DNA of 64,000 bases from Thioalkalivibrio sp. ALJ16 (GCF_000377345.1 NZ_KB898044.1:1-64000); one strand, 5' to 3'; shown: positions 33,130 through 41,879, numbered from the stretch's first letter. Numbers and translations are program-made. The notes: a model not told the origin generated them from the sequence alone.

Positions 33130-34014
33130 CTAGCGTTTGGCGTCCTTGAGTGCCAGGGCGCGGGCGTAGACGCGATTGCGTGGCAGATCCGTGGCATCGG
33201 AGAGCAGGCGCGCGGCCCGCTTCAGGGGGAGCTCCTGCATCAGCGCCACCAGCAGGCGCTCATGCTCGGACGCCAGCGGCTCGTCGGCCTCGCCGCCCGT
33301 TTCCGGGGCCGGGGCTGGCCCCAGGATCAGGACAAACTCGCCGCGCGTGCGGTTGGCATCCGCATCCAGCCAGGCCGGGAGGTCCGCAGCGGAGCCCCGG
33401 TAATGCTCCTCGAACTGCTTGGTCAGCTCGCGCGCCAGAAAAACCTCGCGCGCAGGCGCCAGCCCGGCGAGGTCCCCGGCCGCAGCGCGGATACGATGAG
33501 AGGACTCGAATACGATCGTAGTGACCGGCTGGGCCAGAAGCATCTCCAGCTGGCGCAGACGGGCCCCGGCCGCATGCGGCAGAAAGCCCTCGAAACAGAA
33601 ACGGTCCGACGGCAGCCCGGCCACCGCGAGCGCGGCCAGGGGGGCGCTGGCCCCCGGCACCGCCCGCACCGGCAACCCCGCCTCGCGCGCGGCGCGCACC
33701 AGCCGAAACCCCGGATCGGACACCAGCGGGGTGCCGGCATCCGAGATCAGGGCGACCGACTCCCCCGCCTGCAGGGCCTGCAGGAGTATCGGGACGCGCT
33801 CGGACTCGTTGTGCTCGTGCAGACTAACGAGCGAGGCGCGAATACCCAGGTGCGCCAGCAACCCGGCGCTGTGTCGCGTATCCTCGGCCGCGATGCGCGC
33901 CACCTGCCCTAGGACCTCGCCGGCCCGGGGGCTCAGATCCCCGAGATTGCCGATCGGGGTGGCAACCACCCACAACGTGCCGCAGTTCGTTGACACGGCC
34001 TGATGCGCTTTCAA
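33130..34014 (-). CDS. rsmI: 16S rRNA 2'-O-ribose C1402 methyltransferase RsmI
   Basis: Partner of RsmH: it methylates the ribose of C1402 in 16S rRNA. The 294-aa tetrapyrrole-methylase-fold protein shows LWVVATPIGNLGDLSPRA, EDTRHSAGLL, LHEHNE, ALISDAGTPLVSDPGFRLV and VPGASAPLAALAVAGLP. The start is TTG 34012-34014, with GAGGAG exactly 6 nt upstream; a GTG 8 codons later has no ribosome site. The frame is open far upstream, but that part is antisense to lpoA. Confidence 0.95.
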   Translation of the reverse strand: MKAHQAVSTNCGTLWVVATPIGNLGDLSPRAGEVLGQVARIAAEDTRHSAGLLAHLGIRASLVSLHEHNESERVPILLQALQAGESVALISDAGTPLVSDPGFRLVRAAREAGLPVRAVPGASAPLAALAVAGLPSDRFCFEGFLPHAAGARLRQLEMLLAQPVTTIVFESSHRIRAAAGDLAGLAPAREVFLARELTKQFEEHYRGSAADLPAWLDADANRTRGEFVLILGPAPAPETGGEADEPLASEHERLLVALMQELPLKRAARLLSDATDLPRNRVYARALALKDAKR

Positions 34015-34044
34015 TACTGACTCCTCATTCGCCAGGGAAACCTC

Positions 34045-35925
34045 GTGACCACCATCGTGCCCCGACCTCACCAACGCGCCGGCAGCGCCCGGCTCTCGCC
34101 CCGTCTTGCCCTGCTGCTGCTCACCACGATCATTGTGGCGGGCTGCGCGACCCCGCGTCCGGACCCGACTCCGGAGCCCGAGCCCGTTGAGCGCGAGGAC
34201 CTGGTCGAGCTGCCGCCCGAGGTACGCGCCAGTCTGCTGCTCAGCGAGGCCCGTGCGCGACCGGAACCGGAGACCGTTCGCGAGGCCGTCGCGGCCGTCC
34301 TGGCGCTGGCAGCCCCCAGCGCGGACCAGCTGGAACGGGCCGACCGCCTCTGGAGCGAGCTGCCCGACGCCGAGCGCGAGCCGCAGGCAACCCGTCTGCT
34401 TGGCGCCCGCCTGGCCGCCGAGCGGCGCGACTGGGAACAGGCCCGTGAACGCCTGGGCGCGGATGACCCGGACGATCCGACCCGCACCCCCGAGGTCTAT
34501 CGCCAGGGACTTTCCCTGCATGCCCGCCTGCTGGAACACGAAGGCCAATGGTATCAGGCCCTGGACAGCCGCCTGCGGCTGGACGGCCAGCTGATCATGG
34601 AACCGGGCCTGCACGGCGAAAACCAGCAGCGCATCTGGGGGCTGCTGGCGGCGCTGCGCCCGGCCCAGCGGGAACAGGTACTTGGTAACCACCCGCCGGA
34701 CGGCGACGCCTGGGTACGCCTGTTCATCGCACTGCGCAATGCCGGCTCGCCAGAAGAAGCCCGCCAGGCCGCCGCACAGTGGCGCGAGCGCAACCCTTCG
34801 CACCCGGCCAACAGCCTGCTCCCGGACCTGCTGGCCAGCTTTCCGCTGGGCGCCGACAGCGGCGGCGACACCCTCGTGCTGCTACCGCTGTCCGGCGACC
34901 TCGCCGAGCTCGGCAATGCGGTGCTGGACGGGATCACCCGCGCCTATTACGCCGAGGGCAGCGGCAACGGTCGCCTGATCGTGCGCGATACCCGCGGGGA
35001 ACCCGACGCCGCAGCCGCGCTGTACCGGCGTGGGGTCGAATCGGGGGTTGCCCGCATCATCGGCCCGCTGCGCCGCGAGTCGGTTCAGCAGGTGGCGGCC
35101 AGCGAACAGACGCGCCCCACCGTCCTGCTCAACCGTACCGACGTCCGTGCGCATGACAATGTCTCCACGCTGGCGCTGAATCCGGAAGAGGATGCACGCG
35201 CCGTGGCCGATCGCGCGGCCCGCGCCGGCTGGAACCACGCGCTGGTGATCCTGCCCGAAGGAACCTTCGGCGACCGCGTCGCGCAGGCCCACCAGGCAGC
35301 ACTCGCGGAGCTGGAGCTGCAGGCGCGCGCCGTGGTCCGCGTGCAGCCCACCGCGGACGACCTCAATGCCACTATCGGGAATGCCGTTGGCATCCCGCAG
35401 AGCGAGGCCCGGATCCGCGACGTTGCGCGCCGCACCGGGCTGGAGCTGGAGGCCGACCCGCAGGTACGGGCTGACGTTGACCATCTGTTCGTGGCCGGTG
35501 CCGCAGGCCAGGTGCGACGGATCGTGCCGCACCTGCATTTTCACCGCGCCACCCAGCTCCCGATCATGGCGACCTCCCATGTCTACGCCGGGTACCCGGA
35601 TCCACGGCGCGACGCGGATCTGAACGGCATCGTATTCCCGGACGCCCCGCGCCTGTTCGACAGCATCCGCCCGCTCGGCGAGATGGGGGAGGAGCCCCTC
35701 ACCGAGGAACTGCCCCGGTTCGTGGCACTGGGCATGGACGCGCTGCGCCTGAGCCTGCGCCAGGACGCCGTGCGCGCAGCACCTCATCACCAGTTGCCGG
35801 GCGGCACCGGGACCTGGGGACTGAACCCCCTGAGCCACGAATGGGTGCGCGAGCCCGCCTGGGCGCGCTTCGAGCGCGGCGAGGCCCAGCGGATCGACCG
35901 GCCCGCGAGCGCCGGGGACACCTGA
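34045..35925 (+). CDS. lpoA: Outer-membrane lipoprotein LpoA, PBP1A activator
   Basis: Predicted outer-membrane lipoprotein that activates the bifunctional synthase PBP1A. The 626-aa protein starts at GTG 34045 with AGGGA 8 nt upstream. It has a hydrophobic signal with lipobox VAGC (lipidated Cys34) and a proline/glutamate-rich linker. An N-terminal TPR-like helical half and a C-terminal periplasmic-binding-protein-like half (LVLLPLSGDLAELGNAVLDG onward) follow. It diverges from rsmI and precedes yraN, the conserved gammaproteobacterial order. Confidence 0.93.
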   Translation: MTTIVPRPHQRAGSARLSPRLALLLLTTIIVAGCATPRPDPTPEPEPVEREDLVELPPEVRASLLLSEARARPEPETVREAVAAVLALAAPSADQLERADRLWSELPDAEREPQATRLLGARLAAERRDWEQARERLGADDPDDPTRTPEVYRQGLSLHARLLEHEGQWYQALDSRLRLDGQLIMEPGLHGENQQRIWGLLAALRPAQREQVLGNHPPDGDAWVRLFIALRNAGSPEEARQAAAQWRERNPSHPANSLLPDLLASFPLGADSGGDTLVLLPLSGDLAELGNAVLDGITRAYYAEGSGNGRLIVRDTRGEPDAAAALYRRGVESGVARIIGPLRRESVQQVAASEQTRPTVLLNRTDVRAHDNVSTLALNPEEDARAVADRAARAGWNHALVILPEGTFGDRVAQAHQAALAELELQARAVVRVQPTADDLNATIGNAVGIPQSEARIRDVARRTGLELEADPQVRADVDHLFVAGAAGQVRRIVPHLHFHRATQLPIMATSHVYAGYPDPRRDADLNGIVFPDAPRLFDSIRPLGEMGEEPLTEELPRFVALGMDALRLSLRQDAVRAAPHHQLPGGTGTWGLNPLSHEWVREPAWARFERGEAQRIDRPASAGDT

Positions 35926-35926
35926 C

Positions 35927-36283
35927 ATGTTCCGCCCCGGCGCGGCCGGCCAGGCCGCCGAGCAACTCGCGGCGGACTACCTGGAGGCCCAGGGTCTGCA
36001 CCTGCGCGCCCGCAACGTCCGCCGCCCCTACGGCGAACTGGACCTCGTCGCACTGGAGGGCGAGACCCTGGTGTTGGTGGAGGTGCGCAAGCGCAGTCAC
36101 CCGGGCTTTGGTGGCGGCGCGGAAAGCATCGACCGGCGCAAGCAGGATCGGCTGCTGCGAGTAGCGGAGGCCTATCTGCAGGAAAGTCGCTGGACCGGGC
36201 CGGTGCGGTTCGACGTCGTGACCCTGGACGGGGCCAACCGCATCGAGTGGCTGCAGGACGCGATCCAGGGCCACGCCACGTGA
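35927..36283 (+). CDS. yraN: YraN family (UPF0102) nuclease-like protein
   Basis: Small protein of the restriction-endonuclease-like superfamily; its cellular role is not settled. The 118-aa product shows G-x-x-x-E (GQAAEQLAADYL), GELDLVALEGETLVLVEVRKR (with the D-x(n)-E-V-K/R-x-R nuclease-type pattern) and RRKQDRLLRVAEAYL. The start codon overlaps the end of lpoA closely, indicating coupling. In relatives diaA and dolP follow; here a dehydrogenase gene does. Confidence 0.95.
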   Translation: MFRPGAAGQAAEQLAADYLEAQGLHLRARNVRRPYGELDLVALEGETLVLVEVRKRSHPGFGGGAESIDRRKQDRLLRVAEAYLQESRWTGPVRFDVVTLDGANRIEWLQDAIQGHAT

Positions 36284-36293
36284 GGCGGGCGGT

Positions 36294-37688
36294 ATGACTC
36301 CACTGCAACGCGAGCTGGAACGCCTGCTGCCCGCTGGCGACTATCTGGTCGACCCGGCGGACTGCTGGACCTACGGGGCCGACAACTCCAAGCTGCATGC
36401 GGTGCCGGAGGCCGTGGCGTTTCCGCGCGATGCCGCCACGGTGCGCGAACTGGTGCGCCTGTGCCGAAGGCTCGGCACCGCCCTGACCAGCCGCGGCCGC
36501 GGCACCGGAACCACCGGCGCCGCGGTCCCGGACCATGGCGGCCTGGTCGTCTCCTTCGAGCACATGAACCGAATCCTTGACGTGGACCCGGCCAACCGCT
36601 GGCTGATTGCGGAACCCGGAGTGACCAACGGGGCGATCCAGGAGGCTGCGGGACGGGAGGGCTTCTTCTGGCCACCGGATCCGACCAGCAGTGCCTATTG
36701 CACGCTCGGTGGCAACCTGGCCTATAACTCGGCCGGGCCGCATGCGGTCAAGTACGGCACACCACGAGACAACACGCTAGGCCTGGCCGCGGTGGCCGGC
36801 ACCGGCGAGGCCTTTCGTACCGGGGTTCACACTACGAAGGGCGTGGTCGGGTACGACCTCACACGCTTGCTGATCGGTTCCGAAGGCACGCTTGCGGTGA
36901 TCACCGAGGCGACCCTGCGCCTGACCCCCAGGCCCGAGGCCACACGCCTGATCCAGGCGGTCTATCGAGACGTGGACGCCGCCGCACGCGCGGTGTCGCG
37001 CCTGATGGCGCGCGCGGAGGTGCCCTCGGCGCTCGAGTTCATGGACCACTCGGCCATTGCGATGATCCGCGACTATGCGTCCGACTGCCCGCTGCCGGCG
37101 GATGCCGGGGCCATCCTGATGATCGAGACCGACGGCACCGAGGCGGGCATCGCCGCGACCACGACCGGCGTGCGCCGCGCGGCAGAGGGCGAGGGTTGCC
37201 TGCAGACCGTCAGTGCCGACACCCCGGAGGCGGCGCAGGCGCTGTGGGCCGTGCGCAAGGCGCTCTCGCCGGCGCTGCGCACGGTGGCGCCGAAAAAGAT
37301 CAACGAGGACGTAGTGGTCCCGGTGTCACGCATCCCGGACCTGATCGCCGGCCTCGACCGCCTGGCGGCGGAGCATGCGATCCGGATCGTGAATTTCGGC
37401 CATGCCGGCAACGGCAATATCCACGTCAACCTGCTGGTGAACCCGGATGACCCGCAGGAGCTCGCGGCCGCCGAGCGCTGCCTGGACGCGGTATTCACAC
37501 TGGTACTGGGGCTGGGTGGCACGCTGTCCGGCGAACACGGCATCGGCCTGGTGAAGCGTGCCTTCGTGGGACGGGAGGTCGATCCCGTGGCGCTGGCACT
37601 GATGGCCGGGATCAAGCGGCACTTTGATCCCGACAATATCCTGAACCCCGGCAAGGCGCCGGGCCCGGACCTGGCCGACCCTACTTGA
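36294..37688 (+). CDS. FAD-linked oxidase, GlcD / D-lactate dehydrogenase type
   Basis: Predicted flavoenzyme oxidising a 2-hydroxy acid (D-lactate, glycolate or similar); substrate not determinable from sequence. The 464-aa protein has an N-terminal PCMH FAD-binding domain (TSRGRGTGTTGAAVPDHGG, WPPDPTSSAYCTLGGNLAYN). The C-terminal FAD-oxidase domain shows the NFGHAGNGNIHVNLL and GTLSGEHGIGLVKR histidine motifs. No transmembrane segment is evident. It sits 10 bp after yraN and ends 8 bp inside the convergent sspB 3' end. Its position replaces diaA-dolP of the Pseudomonas and E. coli order. Confidence 0.9.
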   Translation: MTPLQRELERLLPAGDYLVDPADCWTYGADNSKLHAVPEAVAFPRDAATVRELVRLCRRLGTALTSRGRGTGTTGAAVPDHGGLVVSFEHMNRILDVDPANRWLIAEPGVTNGAIQEAAGREGFFWPPDPTSSAYCTLGGNLAYNSAGPHAVKYGTPRDNTLGLAAVAGTGEAFRTGVHTTKGVVGYDLTRLLIGSEGTLAVITEATLRLTPRPEATRLIQAVYRDVDAAARAVSRLMARAEVPSALEFMDHSAIAMIRDYASDCPLPADAGAILMIETDGTEAGIAATTTGVRRAAEGEGCLQTVSADTPEAAQALWAVRKALSPALRTVAPKKINEDVVVPVSRIPDLIAGLDRLAAEHAIRIVNFGHAGNGNIHVNLLVNPDDPQELAAAERCLDAVFTLVLGLGGTLSGEHGIGLVKRAFVGREVDPVALALMAGIKRHFDPDNILNPGKAPGPDLADPT

Positions 37689-38127
37689 CGACCTTCAGTG
37701 CTGGGCCCTTGCGCCGGGCGGCCGGCTTGTCCCCTTCCTGACCGGAACCCGCATCGGACCCCTTGGGACCCGGGTCGTCCGGCCCATCGCCGCCGGGGCC
37801 GTCTTCCGGACCGGGTCCCGGCTCGCTGCCGAACATCATCCCCTGCCCGTTCTCGCGGGCATAGATGGCCAGCACCGCGGTCATCGGCACGTACACGTCC
37901 ATCGGATTACCGGCGAATCGGGCCGAGAAGGCCACCGCATCGTCCCCGATGTTCAGCGCCTGCACGGCCGACGGGCCAACATTCAGCGTGATCTTGCCCT
38001 GTTCGACGAATGCCGCGGGCACCACCACGCCATCCAGCGTAGCGTCGACCAGGATATGCGGCGTGAAGCCGTTATCCGTGACCCACTCCCACAGTGCCCG
38101 GAGCAGATAGGGGCGCGACGAAGTCAC
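37681..38127 (-). CDS. sspB: ClpXP specificity-enhancing factor SspB
   Basis: Adaptor that delivers ssrA-tagged proteins to ClpXP. The 148-aa protein has the folded substrate-binding domain in the first ~105 residues (SSRPYLLRALWEWVTDNG, HILVDATLDGVVVP, LNVGPSAVQALNIGDD, FSARFAGN). A disordered Gly/Pro/Asp linker and the C-terminal ClpX-binding tail PALKVVK follow. It overlaps sspA by 4 bp. Confidence 0.96.
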   Translation of the reverse strand: MTSSRPYLLRALWEWVTDNGFTPHILVDATLDGVVVPAAFVEQGKITLNVGPSAVQALNIGDDAVAFSARFAGNPMDVYVPMTAVLAIYARENGQGMMFGSEPGPGPEDGPGGDGPDDPGPKGSDAGSGQEGDKPAARRKGPALKVVK

Positions 38128-38750
38128 AGGCGCAGCTCGCGCTCGGCCTCGGTCAGACTCAACTGGAACGACTCACGCTTGCACACGCGGTCGGCGTAGT
38201 CCTGGATGGCCTGCGGCAGCGATCCGAGATCGATGCCGACCACCGGAAGGCGCCACATCACAGGGGCGATCGCGCAGTCGACGATGGAGAACTCGTCGCT
38301 CAGGAAATACGGCTTGAGCTCGAAGATTTCGGCCGAACTGACCAGGCTCTCGCGCAGGATCTTGCGTGCCTTGGTCAACGCATTGCCCGAGGCCTGATAA
38401 ACGGCGTCCAGTCCCTCATACCAGTCGCGCTCGACGCGATAAAGCGCCAGCCGCGCGGCCGCGCGGGAGACCGGATCCACCGGCATCAGCGGCGGATGCG
38501 GAAAACGCTCGTCCAGGTACTCGGTGATCACGTGGGTTCCGTACAGCGCCAGGTCCCGATCCACCAGGGTCGGCACCTCGTTGTAGGGATTGAGATCGGA
38601 GAGGTCCTCGGGGAGCTCGTCCGGCCCGAGGTTGACGACATCCACCGCGATGTCCTTCTCGGCGAGGATGATACGCACGCGGTGACAGCGCACGCAGTCG
38701 TGAGCGGAAAACAGGGTCATTACGGAACGACGATTGGCGACCAGCGCCAT
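38124..38750 (-). CDS. sspA: Stringent starvation protein A (RNA-polymerase-associated, GST fold)
   Basis: GST-like regulator that binds RNA polymerase in stationary phase and stress. The 208-aa protein begins MALVANRRSVMTLFS and contains LNPYNEVPTLVDRDLALYGTHVITEYLDERFPHPPLMPVDP split between thioredoxin-like and helical domains; the PHPPLMP loop is the SspA hallmark. The ribosome site GGGAGAAAGCC precedes ATG 38750. The longer frame upstream runs into the inverted-repeat element and is not used. Confidence 0.97.
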   Translation of the reverse strand: MALVANRRSVMTLFSAHDCVRCHRVRIILAEKDIAVDVVNLGPDELPEDLSDLNPYNEVPTLVDRDLALYGTHVITEYLDERFPHPPLMPVDPVSRAAARLALYRVERDWYEGLDAVYQASGNALTKARKILRESLVSSAEIFELKPYFLSDEFSIVDCAIAPVMWRLPVVGIDLGSLPQAIQDYADRVCKRESFQLSLTEAERELRL

Positions 38751-38761
38751 GGCTTTCTCCC

Positions 38762-39032
38762 TAGGGAAACACTGATTGATGTACACGCTCGCGCTCGAGT
38801 CGCTTTTGCGTGCGAACAAGGCGCGGTGACTGCCGTGCAGTCATTCTGCACAAAGGAGGCGCAACGCCGTTCCCACGCAAAAGCGGCCGAGCCCCTTGGG
38901 GTTGGTACCCCAGGTTCCCCGATCCTGCGTTGCGGCCCTTGCCGGTAGAACCACTACCGGCTGCGCACCGCGCCTTGTCTCGGAAAACCTGGGGTACCAA
39001 CGCGAGTGTGTACATTAATCAGCGTTTCCCTA
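38762..39032. mobile_element. MITE-like element, 271 bp, with 32-bp terminal inverted repeats
   Basis: The left end 38762-38793 (TAGGGAAACACTGATTGATG...) and the right end 39001-39032 are inverted repeats with 3 mismatches in 32 bp. Both ends carry TA, as for TA-targeting elements. Inside are nested perfect inverted repeats: TTGGTACCCCAGGTT at 38902-38916 with 38986-39000, and CGCTTTTGCGTG at 38801-38812 with 38874-38885. Hairpins lie at 38828-38842 and 38942-38960. No open reading frame of transposase size exists. It lies between sspA and petC, genes adjacent in related genomes. The family is not identified; an IS5- or IS630-type origin is speculative. Confidence 0.75.
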
Positions 39033-39070
39033 CCCCGGTCGGGCACGAGGCCACGCCGGGCAGACGGTCA

Positions 39071-39108
39071 ATAACACCGGCGCGGGGTCATCCCTGGCCT
39101 CGCGCCGG
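39071..39108 (-). terminator. Terminator of the petABC operon
   Basis: On the minus strand, just downstream of petC, CCGGCGCG pairs with CGCGCCGG (39077-39108, 16-nt loop). The stem is followed by TGTTAT. Its position directly after the last gene of petABC supports a terminator; the U-run is imperfect. Confidence 0.55.
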
Positions 39109-39124
39109 CGACGGTTCAGGCCGC

Positions 39125-39868
39125 CTAGTGTACGTCTTTCCAGTACTCCTTTTTCAAGAAGTAGGCAAGGATCGTGAAGATCCCGAGGAAAATCAGGACG
39201 TACAGGCCGATCCGCTGGCGCTCGAGCTGCATCGGCTCACCCATGTAGGAGAGGTAAGTCACGATGTCGCGCACGGCCCGGTCATATTCGCTCGAGGTCA
39301 TCTTGCCCGAGCGGACCAGTTCCAGGCGTTCGTTGCCGTCCTCATCGACGACCTTCTCCTGCCAGCCCTGCAGCTCCCACAGCACGTGCGGCATGCCGAC
39401 GTTGCTGAATACGGTGTTGTTCGCGCCCAGCGGACGCGAATCATCCACGTAGAAGCTCTTCAGGAAGGTGTAGACCCAGTCCTCGCCGTTGATGCGGGTG
39501 GTCATGGTCAGGTCCGGCGGGACGACACCAAAGGCCTCTTCGCCGTAGGCCTCGCTCATCGCGTTCTTCATCAGCGAGCCGACACCGACCGGATCGCCGG
39601 CTTCGTCGGTAATGAAGATGAAGTTGTCTTCCATCTGCTGGTCGGTCAGGCCGATATCGCGCGCCACGCGGTTGTAGCGCATGTACTCGGTGCTGTGGCA
39701 GCCCATGCAGTAGTTCATGAACAGGTTGGCACCGCGCTGCAACGAGGCCTCGTTGGTCACGTCGATGTTGGCCTTCTGCAGGTCACCGCTACCCCCGGCC
39801 GCGGAAGCGGCCGGGACAGTGAACAGGGCCGCAGCGGCCAGGAACGTAGTTGCAATCAGCGTTTTCAT
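39125..39868 (-). CDS. petC: Cytochrome c1 of the bc1 complex
   Basis: Periplasm-facing haem c subunit passing electrons from the Rieske protein to soluble cytochrome c. The 247-aa protein has a signal peptide (cleavage after about residue 23, ASA), haem-binding CMGCH at 54-58, the FSNVGMPHVLWE region with the likely axial Met, and one C-terminal transmembrane anchor (about 218-238) ending in a basic tail. It follows petB directly (petB stop meets petC start). Confidence 0.97.
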   Translation of the reverse strand: MKTLIATTFLAAAALFTVPAASAAGGSGDLQKANIDVTNEASLQRGANLFMNYCMGCHSTEYMRYNRVARDIGLTDQQMEDNFIFITDEAGDPVGVGSLMKNAMSEAYGEEAFGVVPPDLTMTTRINGEDWVYTFLKSFYVDDSRPLGANNTVFSNVGMPHVLWELQGWQEKVVDEDGNERLELVRSGKMTSSEYDRAVRDIVTYLSYMGEPMQLERQRIGLYVLIFLGIFTILAYFLKKEYWKDVH

Positions 39869-41277
39869 TACGAAGTCACCCTTTCCGGAACGGCACGGTC
39901 ACGGCCCAGGCCACGCGCAAAGGCGGGGGCCACCATGGTCACGAACAGATACACGGTCGGAATCAGCCAGGACCACATGATCAGACTCGCGTCACTCGGA
40001 TCGAAACGCAGGATGTCGTAGATCGTGTAGATACCCACCACCACGGCGAATGCGATCAGGCTGAAGGCGACGGAGCGCTCCTTGCTGAGGAACCACAGCA
40101 GGAAGAAGAACCCGAAGTAGACCGTGGACCAGCGCAGGCTCATTTCGCTGACCTCGGTGGTGGCCTGCTGCAGACCCAGCCAGCCGAGGATCACGAAGGC
40201 AACCACGAACACGCCGAGGTTGAACTTGGCCGCGAACGAGCGGTAGCGCATCGAAAGAACCGGGTTACGGTCCAGCCACGGGATGAAGAACAGCATCACC
40301 ACCGCGAGACCCATGGCGACCACACCCAGGAACGGATCCGGAACGGAACGCAGCACGGAGTACATCGAGGTGAAGTACCACACGGGCGGAATCAGGTCCG
40401 GGGTCACCAGCGGGTCGGCCGGGATCATGTTGTCCGGCTTCAGGAACAGGCCACCACCGGTCGGGAAGAAGAACATGATCACGGCGAAGACCATCAGGAA
40501 CACGCCGACGCCGACCAGATCCTTCACGGAGTAGTACGGGTGGAACGGGATACCATCCTTCGGGATGCCGTTCTCGTCCTTGTTTTCCTTGATGTTGATG
40601 CCGTCGGGGTTGTTGGAACCCACTTCGTGCAGAGCAATGATGTGTGCGGCCACCAGCAGGATCAGCACCAGCGGCAGCGCGATCACGTGCAGCGCGAAGA
40701 AGCGCGTCAGCGTGGCGTCGGACAGCAGGAAGTCACCGCGAATCCAGGTCACCAGGTCCGGCCCGATGTACGGGATGGTCTGGAACAGGTTCACGATCAC
40801 CTGTGCGCCCCAGTAGGACATCTGGCCCCACGGCAGCAGGTAGCCGGCAAAGGCTTCGGCCATCAGCACCAGATAGATCAGCACACCGAAGATCCAGATC
40901 AGCTCGCGCGGCTTCTTGTAGGAGCCGTACATCAGCGCCCGGAACATGTGCAGATAGACGACCACGAAGAACATCGAGGCGCCAGTGGAGTGCATGTAGC
41001 GGATCAGCCAGCCCCACTCCACATCACGCATGATGTATTCGACCGAAGCGAACGCAAGATCCGCATCGGGCTTGTAGAACATGGTCAGGAAAATGCCGGA
41101 GACGATCTGGATGACCAGCACCAGCAGGGCAAGGGAGCCGAAGAAATACCAGAAGTTGAAGTTCTTCGGCGCGTAATACTGGGCCAGATGCTCGTTCCAC
41201 ATCTGGGAGAGCGGAAAGCGGGCATCGACCCAGCCCAGCACGCCGCCCTGGATCTTGGTATCAGGATTGCTGGCCAT
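39868..41277 (-). CDS. petB: Cytochrome b of the bc1 complex
   Basis: Membrane subunit holding both quinone sites and two b haems. At 469 aa it is a full-length (b6 plus subunit IV) form with long C-terminal helices. Haem ligands are H96/H197 and H110/H212. The Qo motif is PVWY at 298-301, the variant known for beta- and gammaproteobacteria in place of PEWY. An extended charged loop (about residues 219-250) precedes helix E. Its ATG shares one base with the petA TAA. Confidence 0.98.
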   Translation of the reverse strand: MASNPDTKIQGGVLGWVDARFPLSQMWNEHLAQYYAPKNFNFWYFFGSLALLVLVIQIVSGIFLTMFYKPDADLAFASVEYIMRDVEWGWLIRYMHSTGASMFFVVVYLHMFRALMYGSYKKPRELIWIFGVLIYLVLMAEAFAGYLLPWGQMSYWGAQVIVNLFQTIPYIGPDLVTWIRGDFLLSDATLTRFFALHVIALPLVLILLVAAHIIALHEVGSNNPDGINIKENKDENGIPKDGIPFHPYYSVKDLVGVGVFLMVFAVIMFFFPTGGGLFLKPDNMIPADPLVTPDLIPPVWYFTSMYSVLRSVPDPFLGVVAMGLAVVMLFFIPWLDRNPVLSMRYRSFAAKFNLGVFVVAFVILGWLGLQQATTEVSEMSLRWSTVYFGFFFLLWFLSKERSVAFSLIAFAVVVGIYTIYDILRFDPSDASLIMWSWLIPTVYLFVTMVAPAFARGLGRDRAVPERVTS

Positions 41278-41879
41278 TAGATCGCCTCCCCGTCTTCGTC
41301 TTCGCCAATGACAAGCAAGGTGTCGGTGCGGTACATATGGCGCGGCACCACCAGGTTGGTGGCCGCCGGCATGTTGCGGTACACGCGCCCGGCCAGGTCA
41401 AAGCGCGAGCCGTGGCAACCGCACAGCCAGCCGCCCTGCCAGTCGGAACCCATCTCGGGGTCGCCGATCTCGGGACGGTAGCTCGGCGAGCAGCCCAGGT
41501 GGGTGCAGATTCCAATCACGACCAGGATTTCCGGCTCGCGCGAACGGTATTCGTTTTGCGCGTATGCCGGCTGCTGACTCTCAACCTCGGAATCCGGGTC
41601 ACGCAGACGATCAGCCACCTCGGACAAACCGGCGATCATCTCGTCAGTGCGTCGCACCACCCAGATCGGCTGACCGCGCCATTCGACGCTGACACGCTGA
41701 CCCGGCTCGACAGCGGACACGTCGAACTCGACAGGGGCCCCGGCTGCCTGAGCGCGTGCGCTGGGCTGCAAGGACGCCAGGAACGGGGCCGCAACAGCGG
41801 CGACCCCGGCTCCGCCTACGACGGATGTCGCGGCGACGAGGAACCGGCGACGGCCTCGGTTTACGCCTTGGTTTGCCAT
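41277..41879 (-). CDS. petA: Rieske iron-sulfur subunit of the bc1 complex
   Basis: 2Fe-2S protein that takes the first electron from quinol at the Qo site. The 200-aa protein starts at ATG 41879 with GGAGAGA upstream. A twin-arginine motif (GRRRFLVAA) precedes the N-terminal membrane anchor (about 14-37). The cluster boxes are CTHLGC at 125-130 and CGCHGS at 153-158. First gene of petABC. Confidence 0.98.
   Translation of the reverse strand: MANQGVNRGRRRFLVAATSVVGGAGVAAVAAPFLASLQPSARAQAAGAPVEFDVSAVEPGQRVSVEWRGQPIWVVRRTDEMIAGLSEVADRLRDPDSEVESQQPAYAQNEYRSREPEILVVIGICTHLGCSPSYRPEIGDPEMGSDWQGGWLCGCHGSRFDLAGRVYRNMPAATNLVVPRHMYRTDTLLVIGEDEDGEAI

Noticed and set aside
34011-34028. Five-codon ORF (ATG AGG AGT CAG TAT TGA) overlapping the rsmI TTG start
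   Set aside because: Its ATG overlaps the Shine-Dalgarno region of rsmI and it has no ribosome site itself, so chance is more likely than a leader peptide.
39868-41277. Loss of the catalytic Glu in the cytochrome b PEWY motif (PVWY here)
   Set aside because: PVWY is the known normal form of the Qo motif in beta- and gammaproteobacteria, so it is not a defect.
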